This document shows positions 11,117 to 22,954 of a DNA stretch of 64,000 nucleotides, one piece after another. The notes beneath the pieces are model-generated. The model saw only the letters and a program-made list of their open reading frames with translations. It was not told the DNA's origin and ran no database searches. Position 1 is the stretch's first letter; each line of letters opens with the position of its first letter. The translations under genes were made by a program, and so were the position numbers. This stretch comes from Apostichopus japonicus (taxonomy: Eukaryota > Echinodermata > Holothuroidea > Aspidochirotida > Stichopodidae), in NCBI RefSeq assembly GCF_037975245.1, contig NC_092577.1, forward strand, positions 34,588,898 through 34,652,897, written 5' to 3'.

Positions 11117-12178
11117 GGATTATCGGTTGTGAACAGCAAATGGTTGTTGTGTATACTTATCAGTTACTATGTGTCAGTTGGAGGAATACATTGGTCCCGA
11201 GGAATTTGAAAACCCAAAAAACCCAAATTGAAACAAGGTTCAGAAGGGGTAATGTGCCGACAGCTTTAGTCGGATTCCGTTTATTGTTTAGACTACCCTC
11301 TGGAACTGATTAAGTGGATGTCTTATTTTTATGCAATTGTAAATGTCTTCCCGCAAATGGTGTGGAGCTGATTATTTTGCATCTTTCAGATATTACTACT
11401 ACCAACATTTTTTTTCATCTAAACTCTTGGTTTTGTCTAGATATCTTTTCAATCTTTTTTTCTACGTTTTTAAAAATGTGAGTAACACAAGTTTATGATT
11501 TTATGAGTAAATAATGTAACTTTGGTCTGATATATTAAAATAGTCTTATATGAACAAATAAGTTGAAAATAAAACAAAGAAAAGTCTGTTCTTTTATTGT
11601 ATTATTTCTATTGTTTGTCACGGATCTTTACAATCTGATCAGCAACCTACATTTTTCTCACAAAACTTTACCCCCACCCTCTTCCACCTCCCTTACCTCA
11701 TTCCCCAACCAGCTCTTTTCTATCTTAGCTGTAGTTATGCAATATATTGTCCTCTACATTTATCACATTATCTTTCTACTCCCACAATGCAAGTACAATG
11801 TCCAACTATATGTTTTTTTTTTCTGATTTTCTGAAAACGTCTCATTTCTTAAGTTCCGAAAACAAACAATTTTATGATATGCTATTCCTGACCTTTCAGA
11901 AGCACAATATATTACTTTTCAACACACAAATGTAAATTTTCATTAATGGGGAGGGGGAAGCAGTGTCCACTATTCAACCAAAGTGATATGGCAACCCTAC
12001 CCACTCCCCAATCACACCTCTCTCCCCTCACTTGTTTCATATGAGGTCTTCTCCTTGTTACACGTCCAAACTTACGTCACCAACTTTCAAAAAGAAAATA
12101 GCCTCAATCAAGGAAGGATAAGGTGGGGAAAGTCAAATTTCAAATTATGACCGCACTTTTGCTTCCAAAAGGTTATGA
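11117..12178. other. Intergenic stretch, no gene seen
   Basis: AT-rich sequence with poly-T runs between the HYR-protease and MRTO4 genes. The short open frames have no recognisable motif. I see no structured RNA. Confidence 0.5.
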
Positions 12179-12345
12179 GTTATTCCCGCAAGAGCCAGTA
12201 ACATCACTATATACTGACACCTATAACACAATATTAGCATACACATACTTGGGTGAGCATTGGCAAACAGTGATTGCCTAAACTAACTTATTCCTGCAGG
12301 AGCCATGGTAACATCACTATATACTTACACCTATAACATAATATT
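12179..12345 (+). repeat. Direct duplication, ~113-bp period
   Basis: Two ~55-bp segments share TTATTCC(C/T)GCA(A/G)GAGCCA and ACATCACTATATACT followed by ACACCTATAACA. The copies are at 12,179-12,228 and 12,290-12,345. Confidence 0.75.
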
Positions 12346-12844
12346 AAAGATACTTTTCCTCCCATATGTTGGGTACATGCAGGATATTATTCTTCCACTA
12401 TGGGGAAACGACCGACCTTACAAAAAATGTTTTACTGACAACTCTGTGAAACATACCATAGAATGATATTTCTAGTCAAGAATAAAGTTGAAAAGAGTTC
12501 TGTTCTCAAAATGTAAGAAGAAGGGTGTAGGTGCGAGACAGGGTTTAGGCCAGAATCTAGAACAACCGAAAGCATTACTTGAACTGTGGGATTAATGTAC
12601 TTGAAATTTGACGTATATTCTACAGACCAATGGGGCGAGGGGGAGGGGGGGGCTCTCCAGCCATGCTCGAAATCAGCAAAAGGTCCATTAAAACCATTTG
12701 TTTAGCTGAGAGCCCATGCAGATCCTCGACAGAGATTAAGAATGCTCCAAGTCGACGTATCGCCTACTGCAACCACAATCTTTCATTCCCATGATCCAGC
12801 AGGAAACTTCCTTTCTACGCTGTTACAGTTGACCTCCTGCAGTG

Positions 12845-12850
12845 TTTATT
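12845..12850 (-). terminator. Putative polyadenylation signal of MRTO4
   Basis: AATAAA on the minus strand, 63 nt after the MRTO4 stop codon. This spacing fits a short 3' UTR. Confidence 0.5.
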
Positions 12851-12912
12851 CCCATGGTTACCCATTCACGTTCATAGCATTTGCTCTTGTAACCCAGCAT
12901 GAAAGCTACCGA

Positions 12913-15900
12913 TCATGTTAAACAGGATGACTTCAGTTCTTCGAGTTTACCATCGCTGGACCACATGTAGTCTAACTTTATCGCAAATTTTACCGTCTGT
13001 TTACCGAGAAGTTTCTGAGAAGGGGAAAAAAATCAAACAATAAAAAAAAAAAGGATGAAAAAATTGTGCAGGTCTTTCACACAAAATATCCCCATTGAGT
13101 CCCAGTGTAATTTCTGAGATGAATAATGATGTCAAATCTTTTTCATTTTCTTAAACGGACTAAGACCGATGAAGAGAAGGTTAGTTCTTAAGAAGATAGG
13201 GTTGCACACAAAGATGCAAATGTGCCTAGTACGAGTACTAGCCTAGTAACAGTATTGTCAATACCGGAGATGAACCTGGGCATAGTAATACCACACAAAC
13301 GAAGCCTAAGCTTACAAGGAAGAGTTCTTTTAAAGATTGTGCAACCAAGTTAATCTTGGTAAAATTTGCAAATTGACATTTTTAAGTTTTACCTGCAAAA
13401 TGGTCGCTTGATGAACTTACAACTTGATTGAAAGGCTATGGATATCTTACTGACATGCATTATCTTTGAGCCTCAGACCTTGATTATAAATTGTTCGTTC
13501 TTATACACAATTACACATATATTCGAGTCCTGTTACGTCTCTCTTTTTGGTTTAGATTTATCAGAGTATTCTATTCTTATCCTATTACTGTGTCTGAATT
13601 AGAGTAAACTGTTTGATATTAATACAAAAAGCAAACTCTATAGTCGAAGGTTCAGTCTTTTTTCATCTTGTTTTTCATGTACATGAATGATATGTAAACC
13701 TCTAGCATCTTACAAAAAACATGTTGAATACAGTTTTCTACCAAAATTCTTAAATCGCTACCAAATAAATGTTCAGGTAGGGAATCTCTACCAAAAATCG
13801 AAAGCTAATGCAAACCCTGTTACAAGCTGACCGTCAAAACACACACACGCAGACACACGTACGCCAGCACGATTGCGAAGGTTACTGAGCCTTCGGCATC
13901 GTAACCAAAAATTGTGCAGGGTCTTAATACAAAAAGGTTGCTGCATAAACCTCAACACAGAAAAGCGAATCTGTACTAAGTCTTGAAAACACAGGATACT
14001 TTCTGAAGCTAAACCAGTCAATTTTTGACCATCCATTTTTGATGGTCCCAAATCCTCCTATTAATACAATACTATACAACAAACTTACAAGCATTGGATC
14101 CAGATCCAAAAATTCTGTTCTTTCTATAAATTTCAATTTCTTACCAGTATCCTAGCTTGTTCTGGGGTGAGCACGTCTCCAACTTTACAGACGGTATGCT
14201 CCGACCTGAGATGGATGACTCCTGCAATACAGAGGTACATAGTAATCGGATTTAGTCATCATCAATACCAGGTTTACCCCCATCATCCCATGGGGTTGCA
14301 ATCCCCTGGACTACCGAGGTAAAAGGTGAGTGGGTGCAAGCATTGTTATCATGTCTCGAAAAATTTCTACATTTGTAGGGTCGCAAACATCCAGTATTAT
14401 TGGAGATATTGTAAGCCTTCACCACCCCACCCCACCCTAACCATCCCTGTCTGAGGGCTTTACACAAGGTTTTTATTAGGGTAGAGCATTCTATTATCTG
14501 AGGATCAATTATCAATCATCAAGGTTTTGATAGCCACAACAAGCTGGCAAAATTCATAGTATTTTATCACCACTGGGTAATGGGCTAGTTAATGGTGTCA
14601 CCGAACTCTGCACAACATTTTGACATATTTGCCATGCAATCCAGATACCTGACATATAATACCCTTCATTCTAATCAGCTTACACTAAAATGATAATAAT
14701 TCTCTTAAAGTTGTGTATTTTCTGAAATTCTCCCAGATCAGTTATATTAAAATAATATACAAAGGGCAAGAATGAAACTTGTGTGAAGTGAAATGGATTC
14801 CACATTTAAGAAAATCGGTGGAAACCGATGGAAATACCTCTTGTAATGACAAAAATGAAAATCTGGTGAGAGGATGGTAGTCAATTTTCACTTCAGCAAA
14901 GGTTGGAGAGTAAGACTTAGTGCTTTTTTGGGGGGTGGGGTGGATGCTATGTAGTTTTCCCACATTTTCGTTAGATTGAGGTAGATGGGGAGCACGCAAC
15001 CATGCAAATAATGCAGTCAAAAGGACTTGGTTCAAATACCTTTTTTTAGTTCTGTCGGAAGTCCCAGCTGCCTGAGGTGGGGCTCCATGGAGTGTCCAAA
15101 TTGATCCAAGGGGCCTTCTGGAAGGACAACTAATTCTGTGGCTTTGTTTCCAGATCTTGCAAACTCCGGTTCTGTGTATGTCTTAAACCATCTAGCAATG
15201 AGGAATGATAAAAAAAGGACGAGCTAGGAGAGATGTGTCAAACCGTGTCCAGCATCTTCAACGATGTCTACCTAGTAAGAGGCTTCCTTACACACAATTA
15301 CATTTCATATTTGATACACAGGATACTATCACAGGGATTCAGGGAATAAGTTATCTGGTATTGCGTAGCAAAATACTACCATGCACATGCACAACACCAA
15401 AACACCCACCAAAGAAGCAATGCAAATTTATTCCCTGCATTTAATGCTTGTGTAGTTTGTAGTACTATTTTTTTTTTTTTTAGTTCATGAATATTCATTT
15501 AGTAAAAGGCATGAATGGATTTCACTAGAAATGAGTAAATATGAATAAATTAATGAAGAGTCAGCTATCAACAATATTTACAATGTTATTCTTTGGCTCT
15601 CTTTCTGTGGAAAGTTACTAATGATACCTTGTTTGAAAGTGAAGATAAGAGCTCTCAATAGAGGCAGTAATTCATATTTTCCAATTCTTCTTTGCATATA
15701 TATGTATATGAGAATCAAGGAATTTATTTTTGTCACTAACTCGTAGATGTCACCTTTGGACTTTATTGATAGTATTTACGGAATATGTCTCTGTAATTAC
15801 TGGTGACAATGTAGTGATAAGTTGATTACCACTCAGTGACGTTATGAAACAATTACCTGCTTAGCAATATAGTATGGCCGGAAAAAAAGACAGAAAAATA

Positions 15901-18900
15901 GGGAGCATGGAGGCATTGTGATTCCTTTCCAATGTAAGAGCACATTACCTGTTAGTGTTGGACGCAGAATTGCCAGTTTTGACATTGCTGGACTAAAGTA
16001 ATCAGTGACGTTCTTGTACACACCCTGGACCTACATAACTACCATGGGTTTCTCACAAGGTATATTTCTCACACCATTGGCTTTCATGGACAACAGAATG
16101 ACCTCAAATGACCTTTGCCCACCCTAGAAAGCCATACAGTGCTGATACTTACTAACTTGGACCTACTGTTCACAACTTTAGTAAGAAGTTGAAATAAGGT
16201 TTCATGCTTGTGTTATCTCGTTCACAACATTCTTAGACTTTGATGTATCACCTTCACTCATGACCCTAAATTAAAACCATAACATTTATTCAAGAATTAA
16301 CAAAAATTGTATAGGCTTACTCTAACACTTCCTCTTTAGTTTTGTTTGTAAATAAAAGGCCGACGTTTCCCTGAAGTTTCTCTGTTATTTTGTGAAGGCT
16401 GTCTTTATATTCACTTTCTGGATGTTTTCCAAATGCCAACATGATCACTTTATTCTTGCCAAAGAAGAACCTGTGTAGAGATTGGAAAAAAGCAAAGAAA
16501 ACAATCAGAAAGGGGAGACAGTAGTAACAGCAAGAGAAATAATCATATAACAGCAAATGCAGCAGCGCTAACATCTTGTAGGCCAGGTCAGAGTGCATCA
16601 GTGAGGACAGGGCTGGTCTTAAAGGGTGTGAAGACTCGCGCCAAAGAAACGTCTAATGCCGGTAATCTGACCTAGTTTTGAATGCGATGTAACAGAAGTG
16701 TTAGACACCAATATCGATCCCAGAAAATACACAGCTTTCTACCGTCGGTAATTAGACACTAAGTGTATAGTCAGTACATACAGCTGCGATCAATACTCAC
16801 AGCACAGTGTACAAACGATACAGCGATGGACATCTCAGGTCCAACTTAATATAACAAGGTATCATGTTTCATTACTGTCTGCATTTTGTAGCGCCAAGAG
16901 AAAAACTTTACTTGCAAGCAATGGAAAGTTAACTTTTTCACAGGGCGGCACCCGGTTTGGGACAAGTCTTCAATGCCTTTAAGGATCGAGAGGGGCAACT
17001 TTTTGGGGTTCCTTTTTTTCGGCCAAGTTAGAAATTACCTAGAATTGGGAACTACTGCAAATTTTCCAATCCAAGACAACTCTTGTTGACACAGCAGTGA
17101 CGACTAAATATACAGGAATGACAAAGTTTTGAATATTAATTACTCATTATTTTAAGAATAGATGCAGAATATCATGTAGTTCTGGATCTAGGTAAATGTC
17201 TCATCAGAAAAGATCAGAACTTTGTTCTTTTACAGGCAAACGCTTATTTTACCTGCTATGCTTCCAAGCTGTCCTGACGTCCTTTAACTTGGTGTTGCGC
17301 ATGTTTTCTACAGACAACACAAACAGTCGTTCGTAAGTGTCAACACATCCACGAACCTGGCAAAACCAAGGGCAAAAGAGAGACATATTATCAAATGCAG
17401 CAACGGTTGCAAAGGTGATATTAAAATATTATATTATGCAATCACAATTGTATAAAAGTACTGTACAAATTGAATCCTGGAATTCTCTTCTTCGGGACAC
17501 ACACTTAAAATACTGATCGAAGAAACCGTTCTTCTCTTCACAGTGAAAATTTCTCTGCTCTTAGAAGAGACATCCTTTCCCGTCTGGAAAGAGCTTAGAA
17601 AGATCTCACCAGCAGAGGAAGTAACTAACAATTTCCTTGTAAACAATCCAAAACATACAAAGAAAGTAAGGGCTTCTTTATCAGAGAGAAAGAAAAAAAA
17701 TGTCAAGAAGACAAATTTCTGTGATCCACAAGCATAGAGCAAAGTAGACCATTTATAGTAGTTTCACTGTAAGTGACTAACCAACATGCAGATCACTTAG
17801 CACTCAGGACACAGCAGGTCCTATCAGACAGGCCTTTGATGAAGAGTCCCTCCTCAGCATTGGCATTAAATTTTGCCCCACACCACTCAATGTTTGACAA
17901 TTATCATTCGAAAGGGATCTGGACGCTTTCAGAAGAACGCTACAATCTTTTTGAATACTTCAACTCTTCTGAAAATAGTAAAGATCAGTTACTAGAAATT
18001 CTATAGTTTTGGAATAAGAGTGAGTAGTTACCCTCCAGAAGGGAGAGACCATTTCTTTGATTATACCGTAAAAGCAGTACAAAAGGAAATAAACATCTCC
18101 CAACAACTAAAATACCTTCATGTAGCTCTACTCTACTGATAATTTTAGTGTTCTTCTCCCCCCCCCCCCCTCCTTCATCCCAAATTCAAACTCTGGCAGC
18201 TAAAGGCCAGCAAAAGAATGATTAATATGAGCAGTACAAAGTTCAATCAAATTAACATATGCAGTGTCAGTTCTGAGGTACATAAAGCTCAAATTCATTC
18301 CGTTTTGGAGGGAACCTACCTTCTTCTGGGTGTCTAAGATCTTGTCACATGAATATCCATACATAACATTACTAGTTTATTATTCCATAGAACATGATTG
18401 AAAGTTTCTATTACCTCGTCTACTAGCTTCTGTTTGAATTCCAGACCTTTTCGTTTGGTCTCTGTCAGGGAAACTGCAAGGGAGAACAATGGTAGAGTGA
18501 CGTGTAGTTCTTATCCCCATTAAGTAACACAGCCCTCAATTACATTACGTCTAATTATTAAAAATTTTGCTAACGATATTGCTAATAAATATGATAGGCC
18601 TACTACAACTATAGTCAGTATTGCGAAGTTCGCAACACTGCGAAGTTCGGACACCCCTAAGAAATGCACAATTTCACCTTGATAACCTACAGCAAGAGCC
18701 AATTTCACGAAAAACTACAAAGCTACAGTAAATTTCTCTCCAAAATAACCTGTGTGCTAGCAAGTACTTACATGTTTGTCTCTAAAAGGAAGTTATAGTT
18801 TTGGGGTGTTTAAATCTTAGGTGTCCGAACTTCGAAGTGTCCATGCTACTAACTGGAGTTGTAACTGTAGCCCAAGCTCGAATATGTTAGGCCTAGCCCA

Positions 18901-19205
18901 GGTCTAGGCTCAATGAACCTACCTCGGGCATATGTGGTGCTTACTTTTGCGATACTACTCAATACTGCTGCTAATACAAGCTAGGCCTATGTCTAACCAA
19001 CGTTACAACGATCATGAATCCTAGACTCGAGGTTTAAAGTAGGCTACATCTAGCCTAGCTTTGGCTTAGGTTATACGCCTACCGTATATTTATTATGCCA
19101 AACGGTACCATTACAACATCACACAGAAGCGGAAGCATTTAAAAGGCCTTTCGTGATTACATAAACATGAGAATTACCTTTCTTGTCTCTTTTTGATTTC
19201 GGCAT
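12913..19205 (-). CDS. MRTO4: mRNA turnover protein 4 homolog (ribosome assembly factor)
   Basis: Seven exons in minus order: 19205-19178, 18473-18415, 17356-17253, 16470-16321, 15191-15040, 14221-14145, 13014-12913 (stop TGA at 12913-12915). All have GT/AG borders and the phases join into about 223 residues. The product starts MPKSKRDKK, as the family does, and continues with [11 protein letters not shown] and [14 protein letters not shown], then [26 protein letters not shown] and [12 protein letters not shown], all diagnostic of MRTO4/Mrt4. Mrt4 is a nucleolar paralogue of ribosomal protein uL10 (P0) that occupies the P-stalk site on pre-60S particles until P0 replaces it. The C-terminus ends soon after [14 protein letters not shown], without the acidic tail of vertebrate MRTO4. 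Introns carry a TTAA-flanked element and an inverted repeat. Confidence 0.96.
16619..16982. mobile_element. TTAA-flanked MITE-like element, copy 2 (356 bp plus target sites)
   Basis: Same element as at 10,747-11,116, in the same orientation and full length, inserted in the MRTO4 intron between the third and fourth coding exons. TTAA lies on both sides. The inverted ends read AGGGTGTGAAGACT and, from the other end, AGGCATTGAAGACT. The shared interior includes CAGTACATACAGCTGCG and CGATACAGCGATGGACATCT. The copies differ by scattered substitutions and small indels. Confidence 0.8.
18641..18834. repeat. Inverted repeat in MRTO4 intron 1 (possible small MITE)
   Basis: The arms CGAAGTTCGGACACC(CC)TAAG at 18,641-18,661 and CTTAGGTGTCCGAACTTCG at 18,816-18,834 face each other across ~155 bp. 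A partial copy of the left arm (GCGAAGTTCG) lies just outside at about 18,623. No target duplication was identified. Confidence 0.65.
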
Positions 19206-19490
19206 TTTATTTTCGCAACGGATCTGGGCAAAAAGAAACGATACTAACAGTAACAGACACTAACACTGAAGTCAATTATCTTTCGGATAGTCGTGCACAG
19301 TCTAGTCAGTGTTAACGTACTTGAAACAACGTGCAAGGAAGGTAAAACCGTGTGCAACAGATAGTATTGAACAAGATATTCATTCCTCCCTATATCAACC
19401 ACGTGTATTCCTGTGATATCAACACATACAATCATCGGTCGGTAAGAGCGAAATGATGTCGAATGAGGATGAAGCCCTGCGGACCCCGTC

Positions 19491-19628
19491 GCAGTGGCGT
19501 ACCTAGAATAGCTAGCACCGGGGCAGACCCTTTATTTTTCCCTCCCTATGTCACCCCGTGCAGGGGATGTCATTCTGGGGGAGCGGTATAAGGGGAGTGG
19601 GTGCCCCCCCCGGTTAGTACGTCACTGC
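19491..19628. mobile_element. Short MITE-like element
   Basis: A 138-bp, GC-richer segment with terminal inverted repeats GCAGTGGCGTACCT and, reversed, GCAGTGACGTACTA. It has C-rich and G-rich halves and no open frame. It lies about 290 bp upstream of the MRTO4 start codon. A clear target duplication is not visible. Confidence 0.55.
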
Positions 19629-20686
19629 CCCGCCACACGCCAGAGAAAACTTTACTATTTGACTTCTTTGCAATATGCCAATATTTGATATTTATTTTAG
19701 ATTTTATTGTATGTCTGTTTCATGGCTCAGTTGTATTTAAGTGATGCGTGCCACCTAATAGTAAGTCCCACAGCTACTACACAATCAAGCAATAGGATAA
19801 GATCTATGTTTTTGGTTTATCTTTGGTCAGCTCTGGATTGCGCAATAAACCTAACAACACAATCCACATGAAACTACCAAGTGTAATATGTTAACAGCGT
19901 TCATAATTCATATTCAATCGAATTTAGCGAAGTCCTTCTAGTCGTAATTCCCTCTTGGTTTTATTAAATTTTCTTAATTATCTACACTTCCGATCTGTTG
20001 ATTATTTACTTGTCTTCTTCTACAACCCTTTTTTTTGTTGTTTCTTTACATAGTCTATTCCACAATATTTTCTTGCTATTACCGCCGTACTTGGCACGCT
20101 CGATCAGGCTTGTCCCCTCTGACACACACGGCCATGGACTCCGTGGTAGGAAACGAAAAAAAGGAACACGCGTTCACAAATGATGTTTTGTTGATGGATT
20201 TGCTCTGACTGTCGAACTACAGATGGAATGCTATACCATGATCTGAAACTGACCGGCCGGTTGTGTTGAAATGTTTCCCAGTTAGCCATATATAGTTACA
20301 GAGTTACAACGACCCGTGGTGCATCATTTTATTTGTTTGTTTATTCTTTATATGTTTCTTTATTGTTTTCAGTTTGCACCATATGAAATGTGTCTATATA
20401 TAGGCCTATGCGGTGACATGATGAGAACTATGAATAAAATACCTACCCCCTCATTAAAGGGCATCAGTTTAATAAACCAAATATGCTAACAGGTCAAAAT
20501 AACTTTAAACAAACATTTAACTCGCAAGTACTTAAGTGCACCCTCAATCTTTCTTTTTTTCTTTCTGTTTTTCCCCCGGCACTGAAATAAAATATCCATC
20601 GCACTTCGCACACGTGCACCACCAACAAGCAAGTAGCCTATGGCAAATAATGGAGAGTTTCATAGGGGAACAGGAACCCCTCCTTT
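19629..20686. other. MRTO4 upstream region, no gene seen
   Basis: AT-rich sequence with short open frames lacking motifs. A stretch near 20,600 may be an unrecognised 5' part of the LINE remnant that follows. Confidence 0.4.
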
Positions 20687-20935
20687 CAGTGGTTTGGTCA
20701 TGTAATAAGACAGAAGAACAGTCTGGCGAACACTATATTGCAAGGAGGGACAGGTGGGGTACTAAGGAGAGGCAGGCCGGTTTAAACCTGGATTGGCAAC
20801 ATAAAAACCTGGACTGGGTCCACTGGGATGGACTTCAACCAGCTCATAAGAACAGCTGATGATCGTGAATTGTGGAAAGGTTGTGTCGTGTCATCATATA
20901 GCCCCAACGGCCCTCAAGCTATGGGACATAAATAG
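20687..20935 (+). pseudogene. 3' end of a degenerate non-LTR retrotransposon (LINE) ORF
   Basis: One frame reads a typical LINE C-terminal tail: QWFGHVIRQ, LRRGRP, an in-frame stop, NIKTWTG, FNQLIRTADDRELW and SSYSPNGPQAMGHK, then a stop at 20,933. The pattern GHV-R then GRP then W-DNI-WTG then DR-LW is shared by many LINE ORF2 ends, beyond the reverse transcriptase. The element is 5'-truncated and no reverse transcriptase domain is present. Confidence 0.75.
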
Positions 20936-22400
20936 ATAGAATATGTATGGCAGTATGGCTTTTCATTAATGAGATAGCGCCATCTAGTCCTAAACAAAAC
21001 GCCACCGGGTTTCGCACCACAATTAATTGCTTCCATTGACTTACACACTTAACTCGTTCCTTTTCCAAGTCCGCTAGGTAGGAGTTTTTCAACTGACATG
21101 TCCTACCCAACATGCGATAGCTAATGGCTGGGGCTGTAATAAAACATTCAACTTTTGCCTCCATGACCGTTTAGATGTTGAGTCAGAAGAGCTCGAATGT
21201 TAGCATATAGTGCTCCCCAACCCATATATACAGCCCTCGCTGAGGAATGTTCTTGTTTCACCCAAGATGTTCTAAATACCTTAAATCACCTTCAATCCTC
21301 GAGATATTGAGACAATCAGTAGTTTATTTCGTCCACTTCAATATCCAAGCATGAAAAAGAAAGATGTTGACTCAGAAAATGCCCAAATTAAGATCAATAT
21401 AGTGGGTCACTTTAGGGCTATTTTCCGTCAGTTGTTAACCTTTCAGCGGGTCGTGCACTACTCTAATTATGGTGCGATACCTGTATTTGCTGCAATCATG
21501 CAATGTATCCGTCGAACCACCACTTAGTCTAATTGGTCAAGACGTTTATGGTGAGCCTAGTGTGCCATAAGTCCTGAAATCGACATAACTGTCGAATTAA
21601 AGTGAAATGTGTCGGTTTCTTGTGCTCTCATTGCAAAGATTTAGTTATAAGTACAAACCAAGTAAAATGCATATCAATATGCTGCTGGTATATTTTCTGC
21701 TGGTTTTTCCGTGATTATAGTTTATAGTTTATAATTTTGGCATTTATGCTGTAAGCAAATCTTGTTTGATGAAAAGAACGTTGTCAACATATCGTGTATA
21801 GCTATTCTAATTTAACTGTTTGTATCAATTTCTTTGTTTAGTGCACGATCGTCGCTATATATACATAAATATTTACTGGAACAGAGGGCGCGCTTTTACT
21901 TTGGTTTCTTGACATAGTCAAATATGCGTATATATATATATATACATACATACCATACCAAACGTGTATATAGTCAATAAACAGGAATTGCTGCACCGGA
22001 TCGAATTGTCGATTCCAGTGCTATATACCCGAATAAAATAATTAGATATGAATATGCGTAATGAACACCAGCTGTCGGTATCATGGTTTCTTCACTTTTC
22101 GGACTTAGACTTGGAATAGATAAGAGATATGCATATAATATCTGTTCACTACATTTGTTTTGTATTGCAAGGACATTCTTTTTTAATGTAAAATCTTAGG
22201 ATACGGTATTTAATATTCTCCCATTTAGGACTTACTTACATACCAATGCCTCAGCTTAAAAAGATTTACGCTGAGTTATCATTCCGGAGCAACCAATATA
22301 TTTAGCGTACGCGTGTTGCAATGCATGAGGCTTCATATACAGTAAGTTGTTTACAACTCCCTACTTCATATTAGCGATTTATAGCCGAGCAACCGAGCAA
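20936..22400. other. Non-coding stretch
   Basis: AT-rich, with a (TA)n run near 21,930. I see no exon, RNA gene or clear repeat family. Confidence 0.4.
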
Positions 22401-22954
22401 TTACAGAAGTTGCGTCAGACTGCAACTTTTTAAAAATATTTTTATATCATATATACTCGTAACTTGATTCGTAACTTGCATTCGGTGTGCGTATTTACTT
22501 GCCGTCAACTTGACTTCGTAACAGTATGATTCGAAGAGAAATGGATACTAATTTGTGGAAAAGGAGTTTTTTTCAGCGAATATACAAGTTCTCAAACTTG
22601 GAAATGATGATATTTATGCCAAAAAAAAAAACTTTTCTAAACAGTTCAAAGTGCATGGTTAATAATATTATATACGTTCGGAAAAAACGGCCGAAATTCC
22701 CTTTGCACTCATTTTGTTTGTCTTTTGTCAATAACAATTGGATTGAACACCTTTCCTTCTTCAAATTCAACTATTACCAGACATATAAATTGGTTAATGA
22801 CTGAGAAATTGACCTTTGAAAAGGATAAGTTTTACCTAATTAAATATTAGTGAGGAGTGACGTAAAAAACCCATGCATATGCTACAAGAACAAAAAACAC
22901 TTTTCACACCTCTGGGCACTGACTGCTTACAGAAGTTGCGTCAGACTGCAACTT
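22401..22954. repeat. Pair of identical 28-bp hairpin repeats, 526 bp apart
   Basis: The same 28-bp sequence occurs at 22,401-22,428 and 22,927-22,954. Each copy contains a stem AGAAGTTGC, loop GTCAGACT, closing GCAACTT(CT). The second copy extends to a perfect 9-bp stem. They may mark the ends of an element. Confidence 0.75.
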
